From NCBI RefSeq assembly GCF_000512585.2, contig NC_089243.1:744001-808000 (forward strand): DNA of 64,000 bases, read 5' to 3'. The first letter of the stretch is position 1. Every line of letters starts with the position of its first letter. Shown here piece after piece: positions 34,137-44,719 of this stretch. The notes beneath the pieces are model-generated. The model worked only from the letters and a program-made list of their open reading frames with translations, was not told the DNA's origin and did not search any database. This DNA is from Kwoniella bestiolae CBS 10118 (lineage: Eukaryota; Basidiomycota; Tremellomycetes; Tremellales; Cryptococcaceae). Made by a program: the position numbers and the translations under genes.

Positions 34137-35693
34137 TCATTCTTGCACATCACGACATACTGGACAGCCCCTTCCACTTTTCCGACCTTGTTCCTGCTCA
34201 AATCGAATAAACCTCAATTCGGCCCCACTTTCACTATAGTCTTCAACCTCCCCGTCCTCCCCATCCAGAATCGCTTTAGCCGTCTCTTCGGCCCATGTCC
34301 GATTACTTCCCTCTCCCTTTCCCTCCCCCTTGCCTTTCCCCTCTCCCTCTCCCTTTCCTTCTTCGGTATCGACCCCTTCCCCATCAAGCAATATCACATC
34401 CTCCCTCCCCATCCCCGCGATTTCTCCTCTAACGACCCGTTCCACCAACCCAACCTGCACCTTCCTCATCACCTCCTCGACCTCCGCCCCCGGGGGAAAT
34501 CTGATGATCCACCGAGTCGTATATTCCACTACCTTGCCCTCTTCCCACGTTGGATAATTAATCAAAATATCTTCATCCACTGTCCTCAGTAGGAAATCCA
34601 TGAGATCCTGAACGAGGGATGATTTTTGTCGAGTATACTCGTAATCATCGTATCTCCCTTCTTTCGGTCGAGGTAGGATTCGAAATCCAAACATCTCATG
34701 TGGGAGATACACAAAGTGTTTCTTCCCTTTCAAGAAGGGAACCACCTCCCCCATCTTGAGATCAAATCCCCCTGGCAGGTGTATGTGGATCTGCTCGAGG
34801 GAAGTGAAGAACGATCCGCTCGACCCGAATACCTCGTCGGCACTTAATCTATGATACTGATACGCGTCCTCCGCATCACCCTCCAAAGGCGGTAGGTCCA
34901 TACATAATACCCTTGGATTGGTGAGATGAGCAAATGGTAATTGACTCTCTTTGCTTGGTATCTCCCGTGTAACCCCTTCAGGTAGGTGATTGAGGTAATC
35001 ATTGTACTGAAATGGTCTCCAGCCCCGATTAGATATCTGCTGTATCATCTGGGGTGGGAATTGGACGTGCGTGACGTTGGGAAATAAAATGTGTTTGTAT
35101 TGCCCATCAACGAGGTTGGAAATGCCGGAAGAATTGGGCGATTGCGAGAGGTATAGTGGGGTAAGGGCGCATATCGTCGGTGAAGGGATGATGTCGAATA
35201 TCACGGTTTGGACATTGTACAGACGATACCGAATTTGAAAACTTGATGCGGTCGTTGGGTTTGGGGTAGGGGTTGGAATTGATCGCTTGAATATTGATAA
35301 TTTGCCTTTACCCTTGGCCTTAGCTTTCCATCCTTTCCCTCCAGTTGGGATATCCTGTTTGAGCCTACTGAGGAGATACCAGAGTTGATCATCCTCCCTA
35401 ATCCTGTATGACCTCCATAAATGCGGGATCACAAGGTGATAGAGGGATTTACATGTTCTTGCTAGTGAGGGCAAAGTGGAAGGTTGCAAGTAAGGTACGA
35501 GGATTGTCCATAGCTCCCTACTATTCCAGTGTGGGTTCGATGACCTGTCCTTGCCCTTCGGATCTGATGGTCCACTGAGATGGTTGACGGCCAGTGACGA
35601 TTGGTATGCAGGTAGTTTTGAGAGTGTGTTGACTGAGAGAGTGGATTGATAAGGTGGAGGAGCGGGGTGGATTAGTGAGGGTTTCGATTCCAT
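34137..35693 (-). CDS. F-box protein, single exon
   Basis: An uninterrupted 518-residue reading frame, unusual in this intron-rich window. After a Pro/Ser-rich start (MESKPSLIHPAPPPYQS), residues 55-95 form an F-box-like segment: ELWTILVPYLQPSTLPSLAR, then TCKSLYHLVIPHLWRSYRIR. The pattern (Leu-Pro-x-Leu, TCKxLYHLVIPxLWRxI) is standard for fungal F-box proteins that recruit Skp1. The remaining 400 residues show no LRR, WD40 or Kelch repeats that I can see. A highly charged Gly/Glu/Lys stretch (about residues 440-475) precedes the end. The last residues contain CPVCRD, a lone CxxC. The target is unknown. Confidence 0.75.
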   Translation of the reverse strand: MESKPSLIHPAPPPYQSTLSVNTLSKLPAYQSSLAVNHLSGPSDPKGKDRSSNPHWNSRELWTILVPYLQPSTLPSLARTCKSLYHLVIPHLWRSYRIREDDQLWYLLSRLKQDIPTGGKGWKAKAKGKGKLSIFKRSIPTPTPNPTTASSFQIRYRLYNVQTVIFDIIPSPTICALTPLYLSQSPNSSGISNLVDGQYKHILFPNVTHVQFPPQMIQQISNRGWRPFQYNDYLNHLPEGVTREIPSKESQLPFAHLTNPRVLCMDLPPLEGDAEDAYQYHRLSADEVFGSSGSFFTSLEQIHIHLPGGFDLKMGEVVPFLKGKKHFVYLPHEMFGFRILPRPKEGRYDDYEYTRQKSSLVQDLMDFLLRTVDEDILINYPTWEEGKVVEYTTRWIIRFPPGAEVEEVMRKVQVGLVERVVRGEIAGMGREDVILLDGEGVDTEEGKGEGEGKGKGEGKGEGSNRTWAEETAKAILDGEDGEVEDYSESGAELRFIRFEQEQGRKSGRGCPVCRDVQE

Positions 35694-35938
35694 CGTGCTC
35701 TGCCTGTATGTGTCCCACTACATGTCGATGCACAGAAAGACCCGAACCTGCGTGAATGAATAAATGCGAAGCAAAAGGGAATTTGATAAATGCTAGTATC
35801 GATGAAGATGCAAGAGCAACAGCGAGAAGACTAATGATGATCTGATGTGAAGGTGGAGGGGAGGAGCCAAAACAAAAAGATCGGAGTTGCGCGCCGGGTG
35901 TTAACCCAACCGAAGAGCAAGTTTCAAGATTAATCTCT

Positions 35939-36023
35939 TGAAGCTGACAGGAATCGAACCTGCGACCAATAGATAATCCACACGAGTTGGAATCTACTAT
36001 TCTACCAATTGAACTACAGCTCC
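35939..36023 (-). tRNA. tRNA-Trp (CCA anticodon) with a 12 nt intron
   Basis: Read on the minus strand. The acceptor stem GGAGCTG pairs with CAGCTTC (one G-T). The A-box region is TAGTTCAATTGG and the B-box GGTTCGATTCC is perfect. The anticodon stem GTAGA pairs with TCTAT, and the loop reads TTCCAA, then a 12 nt insert CTCGTGTGGATT after position 37, then A. The insert contains TGG, which can pair with the CCA anticodon, as in other nuclear pre-tRNA introns. The discriminator base is A. Without the insert it is 73 nt. It sits 246 bp upstream of the F-box gene start on the same strand. Confidence 0.9.
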
Positions 36024-36438
36024 TTGATAAAAGGCTTTCCTCTGCAACATATATATCCACCACCGCAAGCTGAGCTGTTCATAAAGTGATTTTTGCTTTA
36101 GTTCATACTCCATCTCAATCGCTTGAATCTGATAAGCTAACGGAAGTCCTATCTAGACTCGGACACTGATCACCAGTCGAGCGGGTAATATCGAGAGACA
36201 CCATACAGTCCAAGGAGCGTTTTCTCGCCCAATAATGTGTCTGCTCGTTCAATTCAGAGTGATGCCCGACCCTAAGGCAAAAGTCCGATTCCGCAATCCC
36301 TTGCATGTCACTGTACCATATATTACAACATCCTCGCAATACCCTCCACCAATCGCGCGACCACCACCAACAGAGCATTACTAAGTATACGTGAAATCTT
36401 GTCTTCTCCTTACTCCGAGCTGTATCGCATCCCCTGCA
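36024..36438. other. Spacer between tRNA-Trp and the end of YVC1
   Basis: About 415 bp with no supported gene. It must contain the 3' UTR of YVC1 and sequence upstream of the tRNA gene. Confidence 0.4.
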
Positions 36439-39400
36439 CTAATGCGTATCACCCGTGACAGGCCCCGCCAAAACCTTATTCAAAAGCTCCTCCATCCTAA
36501 ACTGACTCTTCCTAACCTCCTCCAACTCCTTCTTGAGCGCCTCAACCTCCTCATTAGTAGCAGCCGTACCATTATCTCCACCCTCGTTGTTGGTGGTATC
36601 TTTCGATTTCCCTTTCTCCTTATCGACAGTCCTAACTTTATCAGTGGAGTTCGACCGATTACCGAAAATCTTAGCTAAGGGAGAATCAAAGGGTGTCTTT
36701 GTAGTTTGTTTTTTCTCCTTCTTGGGCAACTTCGCGCCAATCTTATCAATCACATCGTCATCATCGTTCTCGTCTCGTAATGCTGAGATGTCGGATGCTT
36801 TGGGCGGAGTGGCGATTCCACTTGATCCTGGGGATGATGAGATTATGGGGAATGCTTCGAAGACGGAGGCGATGAGCATTTCGGATCCACCTGTGAGCCA
36901 GGAGCTGATGGGAGCAAATCAGCTGAATAATCAAACCGTTTCAGAACGGGTAGCTCACTCCAACAGTCCAGGTCTTTGAACATCCATTACTCTATGCATT
37001 GTTGAGGTCTTCAGGTGGATGGCCCTCTGCTTGGCATGGTAAGTATACCTCTCATACGCTGAGATGGCAAATAGTATTGGGAAGCTCTGCAGATTACGGT
37101 GTATCAGCTTGGCTCGGCTCCAAACATGGAAGAAATGACTTACAGTAAGCCTGATAGCAAACACGTTGATTCTGTGCAATGTTCTGGGTGAACATACCCA
37201 GCTCAACGGTACGAGTACCGCAAAAGCCACTATGTTGACTGGTGGAAGGTATGAGAAAAGGGCATCTGACTTGACACCTTCCACCGTTTTGACGACCCTC
37301 TGGAACAAGTGCTAAGTTCAATTTGATCTCAGCTCTCCGCTCCGATCGGTGCCAATTGAAGGGTAGCTTACTTCCTCGTGGGCATTTTGAGTGATAGCAG
37401 AGAATTTGTTGGACAGGATGGCAATAAGCATGGTGATGAGCAACACGTTACAAAGGGCCCTAGATTCAATGGATTATGATCAGCACAGCCGATGAACCTT
37501 CGGGTTATTCTTGCCACTCACGCGTATGAGATGAGGACAAGGGGGCCAAAGATAGGATGGAAGGATGAACTGGCTGAGAAGCCGAGGTAGGACGATCCGA
37601 ACTGAACAGGTTGTGTCAGCTGATTTTGTACAATGGCGAACTACTGTCAGCTTACCCAGATTTGCCTGAGCACAAAGCAAAGAATCAGCCTAGATCAGTG
37701 ACCTCCTAGTCGAAGCACTCACGCCATAAGCCATACAATCTGCTTGACAGTCCAAGTAGCTCTTCCAAGTGTCCACAGGCAGAAACATATTCCACTGAAT
37801 GCGAGGACTGAGATTAATGTTGATGTCAGATTTGATCAAGAAAGTTTGAGTGAACAGCTGACCTGTGACGATCATAAATTGCACGAATGAAGCCACCATG
37901 CCTCGTAGCTGTCGAAGTCGACATCAGCAGTTTTCGTAAGTCTAAAAAGAGGGGAAAGACTTACAGCTAGAATGACTACATTCTCTTTCACAACGAAAAA
38001 CACCAATCTAGGGAAGATGATACAAGCTGCTATAGCGAGTATATCGAAAGCTAGATCAGAGGTATTGGGCGAGTGTGAGGCCAAGGCAAAGATTCGGAGG
38101 ATGAAGTAAAGGAGGAAGATTGTGATCTATTTCGGGCATCAGCTACCGCGTCGATGATCTCTGAAGGAGCTGAAAAAAACCTACGTAAGCCATATCGAAT
38201 GCATTCCAAGCCTATCGGAGAGTGTCAGCTGGCCTGTTGAGCATGGTATAGGTATCTCGGAATAGTGGACTTACATTAGCGGCGTACACTAGTTCACAGA
38301 TTCACCGCATATCATCAGTACAATCACCTAAACAGATTACAGAAGACGCTCACCAGCCCAGCCATGCTCTTTGGAAGCAGCGAATTCCTCCAAAATAAAC
38401 CCGAATGAAAAGATGATATAAATAATTTCAATAGCTTGGATGTGGTGTAAGTCCTTGGCTGGAAAGTTCTTTCATCAGCTCCTTCATTCCGGTGTCGCAC
38501 TTGTTTAGGTAGTGTTGGTCCACTTACCTGCCAAAGTTGATACGAATAGAGCCAAAAGAATTATAAAACTCCCAGCTTCCATCGTTTTCCTCCACTTGGG
38601 CACCTTCAACCTCTGATGGTCCAACCACCCCGCTTCGTAAGGATTATACACGTACACTTCTGCTAGTTCTTCTTCAGCTACTTTACCTCTATGGACATGT
38701 ACGTCTGGTTCTTGTCCTGCATAGGAAGAGAAACCGGAGGTAGAGACGATCCCATGAGAATGTGACGGTCTTCGACGTTGCCGGGTACGTTCGGAGATGT
38801 AGGAATCGGTTATGATTGATCGGGCTGAGATGGGGGAGTAGATCAATTGGCCGGTATAGATGAGATTGATGAGATGTTGTATGAGTGGGAGGGAGAGGAA
38901 GTGTTTGGCGGTTGAGACTATTGCCAACTGCACCATCAAAACTCGTCAGCCACACTGGACGAGCAGGTGTCAAGGAGAATGAAATTACCTCTAAAGCACT
39001 ACCTGCCATCTCCTCGATATCTTCCTTGTCATCTCCCATACTGTTCCATACCTCCTCGGGCGCTCCGTCGAACGCACAGTACCCTCTTACGAGCTCACTG
39101 ACAAGGGAGGCCGCATCTTCAGGATGGGGGTACGTGCGAAGAATTTTGACTGGACAAATTGATCAGCTTTTGCAAGCTGATGGGTACCAGCTACTATGAC
39201 CTGAACTTACTTGCAAGCAGTTCGCAAAATGCCGCTCTGGAAGTCTGAAGAGGCTCATAGCTCAAGTCACCAGCTGAAAGCGAAACATATTGTATCCTGA
39301 CACCATAGAGGTCAGCCTTTTGTGGTTGAATAGCTTCAATGGCAGCTCACCTATTAGCCATCAACGCGTAGAGGACCATCCCCAGACTAGGTCCATCAGT

Positions 39401-39700
39401 CTCACCACCCACTATCTTTCTGGCCACTGCAGACTCTCCACCATCTTGAGTTTTGGGTACAGCCAAAGCGGGCGTAGCAGTACCTGTTGGCTGGCTGTCT
39501 GCCTCGACCTTCGGTGCGAATCTCTGGACGATCGGTCTGACCAGCGTGTAGTTGATAGGTGGAGATTGGAGCTGGTCCCATGTGAGAGCTGTGTCTATGG
39601 AATCATTGATAGTTGTATGTAGCTCGTGGATGAGGGAGAACAAGGTGGTCGGTGCGGGCAGAGGGGAAGGGAGGGAAGACGAGGTGGTTGAGGTGGTCAT
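36439..39700 (-). CDS. YVC1: Vacuolar TRP-type cation channel YVC1
   Basis: YVC1 releases calcium from the vacuole and is gated by stretch and phosphoinositide. The gene has many short exons on the minus strand. The N-terminal cytosolic domain begins MTTSTTSSSLPSPLPAPTTL, with YTLVRPIVQRFAPKVEADS, VQYVSLSAGDLSYEPLQTSR and RTYPHPEDAASLVSELVRGY. Membrane segments include KTMEAGSFIILLALFVSTLA, AIEIIYIIFSFGFILEEFAA, AFDMAYITIFLLYFILRIFA and AACIIFPRLVFFVVKENVVI. The pore and last helix region is GSSYLGFSASSSFHPIFGPL, then LCNVLLITMLIAILSNKFSA. The post-channel signature ALFQ-like LLFQRVVKTVEGVKSDALFS is typical for the family. The C-terminus is charged and ends in a coiled coil (EEVEALKKELEEVRKSQFRM). 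Divergent from the Ark-type kinase. Confidence 0.92.
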
Positions 39701-40417
39701 CCCGATTGAGCGAGGACTGGAGCTGTTGTCGTGATCTGTACGGGGTGTTCTGATGACAGGGGACTAGATGAATGCCCGGCTGGATAGGGAGTGTCGATCT
39801 AGACCTCTGACTATCTGTGAATGAATATACAGTAGAGCAGGTAGATTGCCAAAATTTCATGTATATATACAGCAGAGATAGATAAAGTAGTGGGAGCGAG
39901 CAATCCTGAAGGGAGAAGATCAGAGCGCGTCATTAGATTACGGGGTCTCCACGGCAAGTGATAAGTTGCTTGCTATAAAGTAAATCCACGTATAGGCTGG
40001 CCGTAGTTGTCAGTCGGCACGCGTACCGGCGCTGTCCGCCTGATGTGATTCAAGGGGAAGGGAGGTGATTGTGACGTTGGACAGAGGCAGCGAAGGGGGA
40101 GGAGGGAGGAGGGTATGTATGAGAGCATGCTCACGTTATATGCACAAAGCTAGGCATTGGCAGTCACTTGGCATAAAGAATATATATATATTATCTCCAA
40201 CATTGACAACACTATTACCACAATAGCCTATACGACTAGGGTGCAGTTGCCTCTGACGAACGCAACAATACAAAGACCACCGATCCCAGCGAAACGAGCA
40301 ATACACGTTTGGGAAGCACAGACCTTCTTCCTCTTCCTTGTCTCGGTACTTTTTACACTCTGCTACCCCTTTAATCAACTTGAGCTGTGACCAATACATT
40401 ATCTTGACTTGCTCAAC
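39701..40417. other. Divergent promoter region of YVC1 and the Ark-type kinase
   Basis: 717 bp between starts. It includes an AT dinucleotide run at about 40180-40191 (ATATATATATATT) about 230 bp upstream of the kinase start, and G/A-rich sequence near 40085-40110. No coding sequence is supported. Confidence 0.45.
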
Positions 40418-43400
40418 ATGTATTCCTCATCCTATTCACCATCAGCGTCACCATACACCTCACCGCCCGCACCTCCTCATGATCCCTACAGATCCTCACC
40501 AATACCTGTAAACCCTAAACAATCTTACAACTCTGCATTTTCACCACCCCCACCTCAGATGCCCAACGCTTTCTCTCCAATGCCATCAGGACAGTCTCAG
40601 CGTTATCAGCAGTATCCAAATCAGCAGCAGTACGCCAGGGCTCCTCCTCCCAACAGGTATTCCTCACCTCTACCGCCGCAGGGATATACGAACGGAGGAG
40701 GTGGAGGGTATCCCCAACAGCAACACCAGCAACAGCTCCCTCCGCCCCAGCGGCTTAAAGGAACCCTTGCACCAGGTCAAATAGTTAAAGTAGGAGATCA
40801 AGCAGTGAGGATAGAGAAATACTTGTCAGAAGGAGGATATGCCCATGTATATCTCACAACTTCTGATAAGCCTATCTATCCGCCTACGAAAGGGGGACAT
40901 AAGAAGGGAAGATGGGGTGAGAAGGGCTATACGGAACATTGTCTCAAGAGGATAGCATTTGAAGATGATGCTGTTTGGGTGGATGTCAAGAAGGAAATCG
41001 AAGTTATGGTGAGTATACTTAAGCTGCTGCATATCGTTATCACTCACACGCAAGAGAAATTCTACAGAAATCCCTACCGCCCAACCCACACCTTATACAA
41101 TATCTTGGTTCAACTCATTCTCGATCGCCAAGCGGGGGACATGAAGTGTTCATCTTGATGGAAGTTTGCTCGGGTGAGTTGAACAGCTTGTGATGTGTGA
41201 ATACGAAGCTGATTCCCATATAGGTGGTGGTATTATCGATCTACTGAATAAACGGCTGAGGGACAGACTAAAAGAGATAGAAATATTGAACATCTTCACG
41301 GATGTATGCGAGGTGGGTCATCCTCAACACAATCATCGACGATTTGTGCTAATAGTCCCTCTAGGCCGTAGCAGCGATGCATCACCTATCTCAGCCATTG
41401 CTACATCGTGATCTCAAGGTAAGCGTGCTCGGAGGGTCTGAATTCAGGCTCCAAGGAACATTGCTCATCTTTAATCTTCTGACTTTTTAGATCGAGAACG
41501 TCTTATCACAGCCCACATCCTCGCCTCCCACTCCTCAGCGTCCTAGCCCTCTAGTATTCAAGCTGTGCGACTTCGGATCAACCACCTTCCCTGCCGATAA
41601 ACCACCGCAGACCAAGATTGAAGCTGATGCTTTGGCGATGGATCTGAACAAGCATACTACATTACAGTATAGAAGTCCGGAAATGGTAGAACCTATGTTA
41701 GGCCTTCCTGTAGGATTACCAAGTGGTGGGTCAGCTAGCTCATTTGCGAACTTTCCGAAAGCTGACGATTTTACAGACGTCTGGGCTTTGGGATGTCTAC
41801 TATATAAGCTGTGTTATTACACCACACCGTTCGAGGAACATGGACCATTAGCCATTGTCAATGCCAAATATACATTTCCACCTGTCCCTGCGTATTCTCC
41901 GAGGATACAGCATCTTATAGGTGAGCAATTGGAAGGCAGACAACATCTGAGTCTTTTGGCTGACGCACTCGTGCTTAGCATCTATGCTGGTGGAACAACC
42001 TGTTCGTCGTCCGACAGTCTTCGAGGTCCTGAAGGTGGCGCATGAGATGAGTGGAACAAGGCCTGAGGTTGACTACGTGAGTTGCGTGATGCTTCTTATC
42101 TTTAATCCTGGTCTGATCCTTGATTGCTTCAGCCGATTCCTTCGAGATCTCTTGGTGTGCCTTCACAACAGCGACAAGCATCTCGTCCGTCAGCCCAATC
42201 ATCCAACCTACTAGACTTCACCGGATCATCATCTCCTATCGACAAGACGCCAGTCCTGCAACCTTCCCTTGCATCTTCAGTTCAACCTCAGCGTCGAGGA
42301 CGGCCTACAAGGGAACCAAGTCAAAAATCAGTGTCACAAACTTTCACCCCTGGCTCCATGCCTACACCTCCTCAAACTCAACAGTCTCTACCCACTGCAA
42401 ACTCCGCTAATGTGGGATCGGCACCGAAAATCCAGGTCACAGGCGGAACACCTTCACCTATCCCTAACGCCCCTTCGCCTGGCCTTGATGCCTTTGGGAT
42501 GCCATCCTTACCCGCTTCTTCCTCTCAGAAGTTGGAACACCGTGGATTTGGCGACTCATTCGCAGCCCCTAAACCGACTGGATCAAGTAATACCTCAAGA
42601 TTCGGTGCTAATCTCCCGCGCCCGCCATCTGGATTCGGTGACTCCTTTAGTGCTTCCAAAAGCCCTTCATTACCAAGTCGTTCTCCAGGAGCATCTTCGC
42701 TCAACAGAGTATCTTCCACCAGATCAGCTTCAATCAAACAACCCTCGCCCGCTGCCCCCCCTGCAAAAGTCAAATCGCCCGAGCCCTCAACATCGATACC
42801 GGATGGCGAGCTTAGCTTCGAGACTCGATTCCCTTCCATTGAAACCTTGGACAGCGATGCATTCTCCCCACCTTCGCAGCACTCGAAACCTGAAGCGCTC
42901 ATCTCCCCTGTCGCTCTTCCACCTCCATCTCGACCTGCATTCGGTGCAAAGCCATCAATCATGGGTAACATGACAGGTGGAGATCTGAGATCGCCGACTA
43001 CTACCACCGCTCCCTCAAGCTATAAAGTCCCGCTCCAGCCTCGCTCGACTCATGTTACAGGGACAGCATTCAAGGAAGCTAAATCGCCTGCCTCGCCTCA
43101 ACAGAAGACAGATTACTTTGGATCCATTGTTTCTTCATCGCCTATGGCCTCTCCAGCCATCTCGACGGTCTCTGCAGCTAAATCGCCTCTACCTCGAGAT
43201 TTGATGGATGACGAAGAGTCGGATACCCTGAAACTGCTGCCTATGCAACCTGGTCGTTCTACCACCCCGCTGTCGTCTGCCACTATCTCAACGGATAAAC
43301 AGTTCTCGTCACCCAGTTCTACGACATCTAGACCTCAACCGTCCCCTGGATCTGCGTCTGCTCAAGCTGCACCTTCATCAGGACATCATCGACCTCTTCT

Positions 43401-44484
43401 CCCAAAAATCGAATCTTCCAAGCCTACTAGCAATATCAACTCGGAAGAATGGTCACCACTTGAGAAGATGCGTTTTACCACTGCTACCGTGGGAGGAAAG
43501 GAGATCAACGTCGAGTTAGATTCAAGTGATGATGAGGCTGTTCCGGAAAGTGCTTCTCGTACTAGAAGACGACTCGATTCACCTCCTACTGAGACTACAA
43601 CTCAGAAAGTATCAGATAGAGCATCAGCATTTGGCGGTACATCGCCTGTCAAGAATCGTGTCCCTACCAAATCTGCTACTGTGGGTATTCCACCTGATAC
43701 CACCCGTCAAGGTGCTCAGAGAATGAACTCAGGGGAAAGATCAAGACCGCAATCAATGTTCATCACTCCTTCATCCTCGTCAACATCTAATAAACCATTC
43801 AACTTCTCTCCCACCATCTCTGCGTCACCTTCGAATTCGAATCTACCGAAATCTGATAACACACGGCCAAGTCACGGAAGAAAAGGATCGATCAATGATA
43901 TCGTTTCAAGATATGAAAATATGAAACCGCCTTCTTCAGCTTCCTCAGCGACATTTGATACGAAAAAGCCTGCTTCTGGTACGACTACGAATGGTTCAAA
44001 TGTCGAAGGAAGCAAAAATGGAATAGCGAGGAAACCCTCTATCGCTAATAAACCTCAGGCATTGAGGAAACCTACTGTAGAGGAACCACCCAAACCTTCT
44101 CCAGCGACCGACAAGTCTCCCGCTGCCACCCTATCTTCCTCACCATCTATAAGTGAGAAACCGAAGATTGTAGGTACCAAACCCAATATCATCGCACCCA
44201 AACCTATCCGACATGGTGACACTCCCAACCCAGAGGGATATTCGAAATCTTCTTCAGGCCGTTCGTTCCCCATCACCAAGCCTAAACCTCAACCTTCCAC
44301 TATCAATACCGCTGTCACTCCATCAACGGCGGGACAGAAGAGTGGTGATGAAACCCCTAAGAGCGGGAAGAGCAGTCCTGAGAAACAACAGCCTGTTAAT
44401 CTGCTGATCCAGAGATGGAATCAGGGACAAACTAATAATGCGGGTGCGAACAAGGCCGTACCTAAACGAGGGGGATATATTTAG
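40418..44484 (+). CDS. Ser/Thr protein kinase of the Ark/Prk (NAK) family
   Basis: These kinases (yeast Ark1, Prk1, Akl1; animal AAK1) phosphorylate endocytic coat proteins and regulate actin patches. The first ATG in the frame is at 40418 (MYSSSYSPSASPYTSPPAPP), followed by 115 residues of Pro/Gln-rich sequence. The kinase domain begins VGDQAVRIEKYLSEGGYAHV (glycine loop) with the lysine in EHCLKRIAF, then KSLPPNPHLIQYLGSTHSR, FILMEVCSGGGIIDLLNKRL, LLHRDLKIENVL (catalytic loop) and FKLCDFGSTT. The activation segment reads NKHTTLQYRSPEMVEP, then DDFTDVWALGCLLYKLCYYT and RRPTVFEVLKVAHEMSG. The last 780 residues are disordered, Ser/Pro/Lys-rich, with basic SPxK-like sites and a final GQTNNAGANKAVPKRGGYI. 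All catalytic residues are present. A single long exon from 42133 encodes the tail. Confidence 0.9.
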
Positions 44485-44719
44485 TGGAGATTGATAGTAG
44501 AGCATTGCAATTCGGCTTGAGGCTGGTTGTTGTCATACAGTATGTAGCTTTATGATTGCCAGGTAGGGACTTTTGTATACACTACTACACTTCATGGATG
44601 GTATAACGATTGCATTCATTGTACTAAACAAGAGTCTATTGTACTGGAACTGAAAATGCGCTAATCTGACTAATACTGTATCCTATCACATCCACTTCAT
44701 TATGCTGATCTATCCGATC
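44485..44719. other. Short convergent 3' spacer
   Basis: 235 bp between the kinase stop and the stop of the Lys/Glu-rich gene; no features seen. Confidence 0.4.

Noticed and set aside
35521..36063. 180-residue minus-strand ORF spanning the tRNA
   Set aside because: It crosses the tRNA-Trp gene and the start of the F-box gene in another frame, so it is a chance frame.
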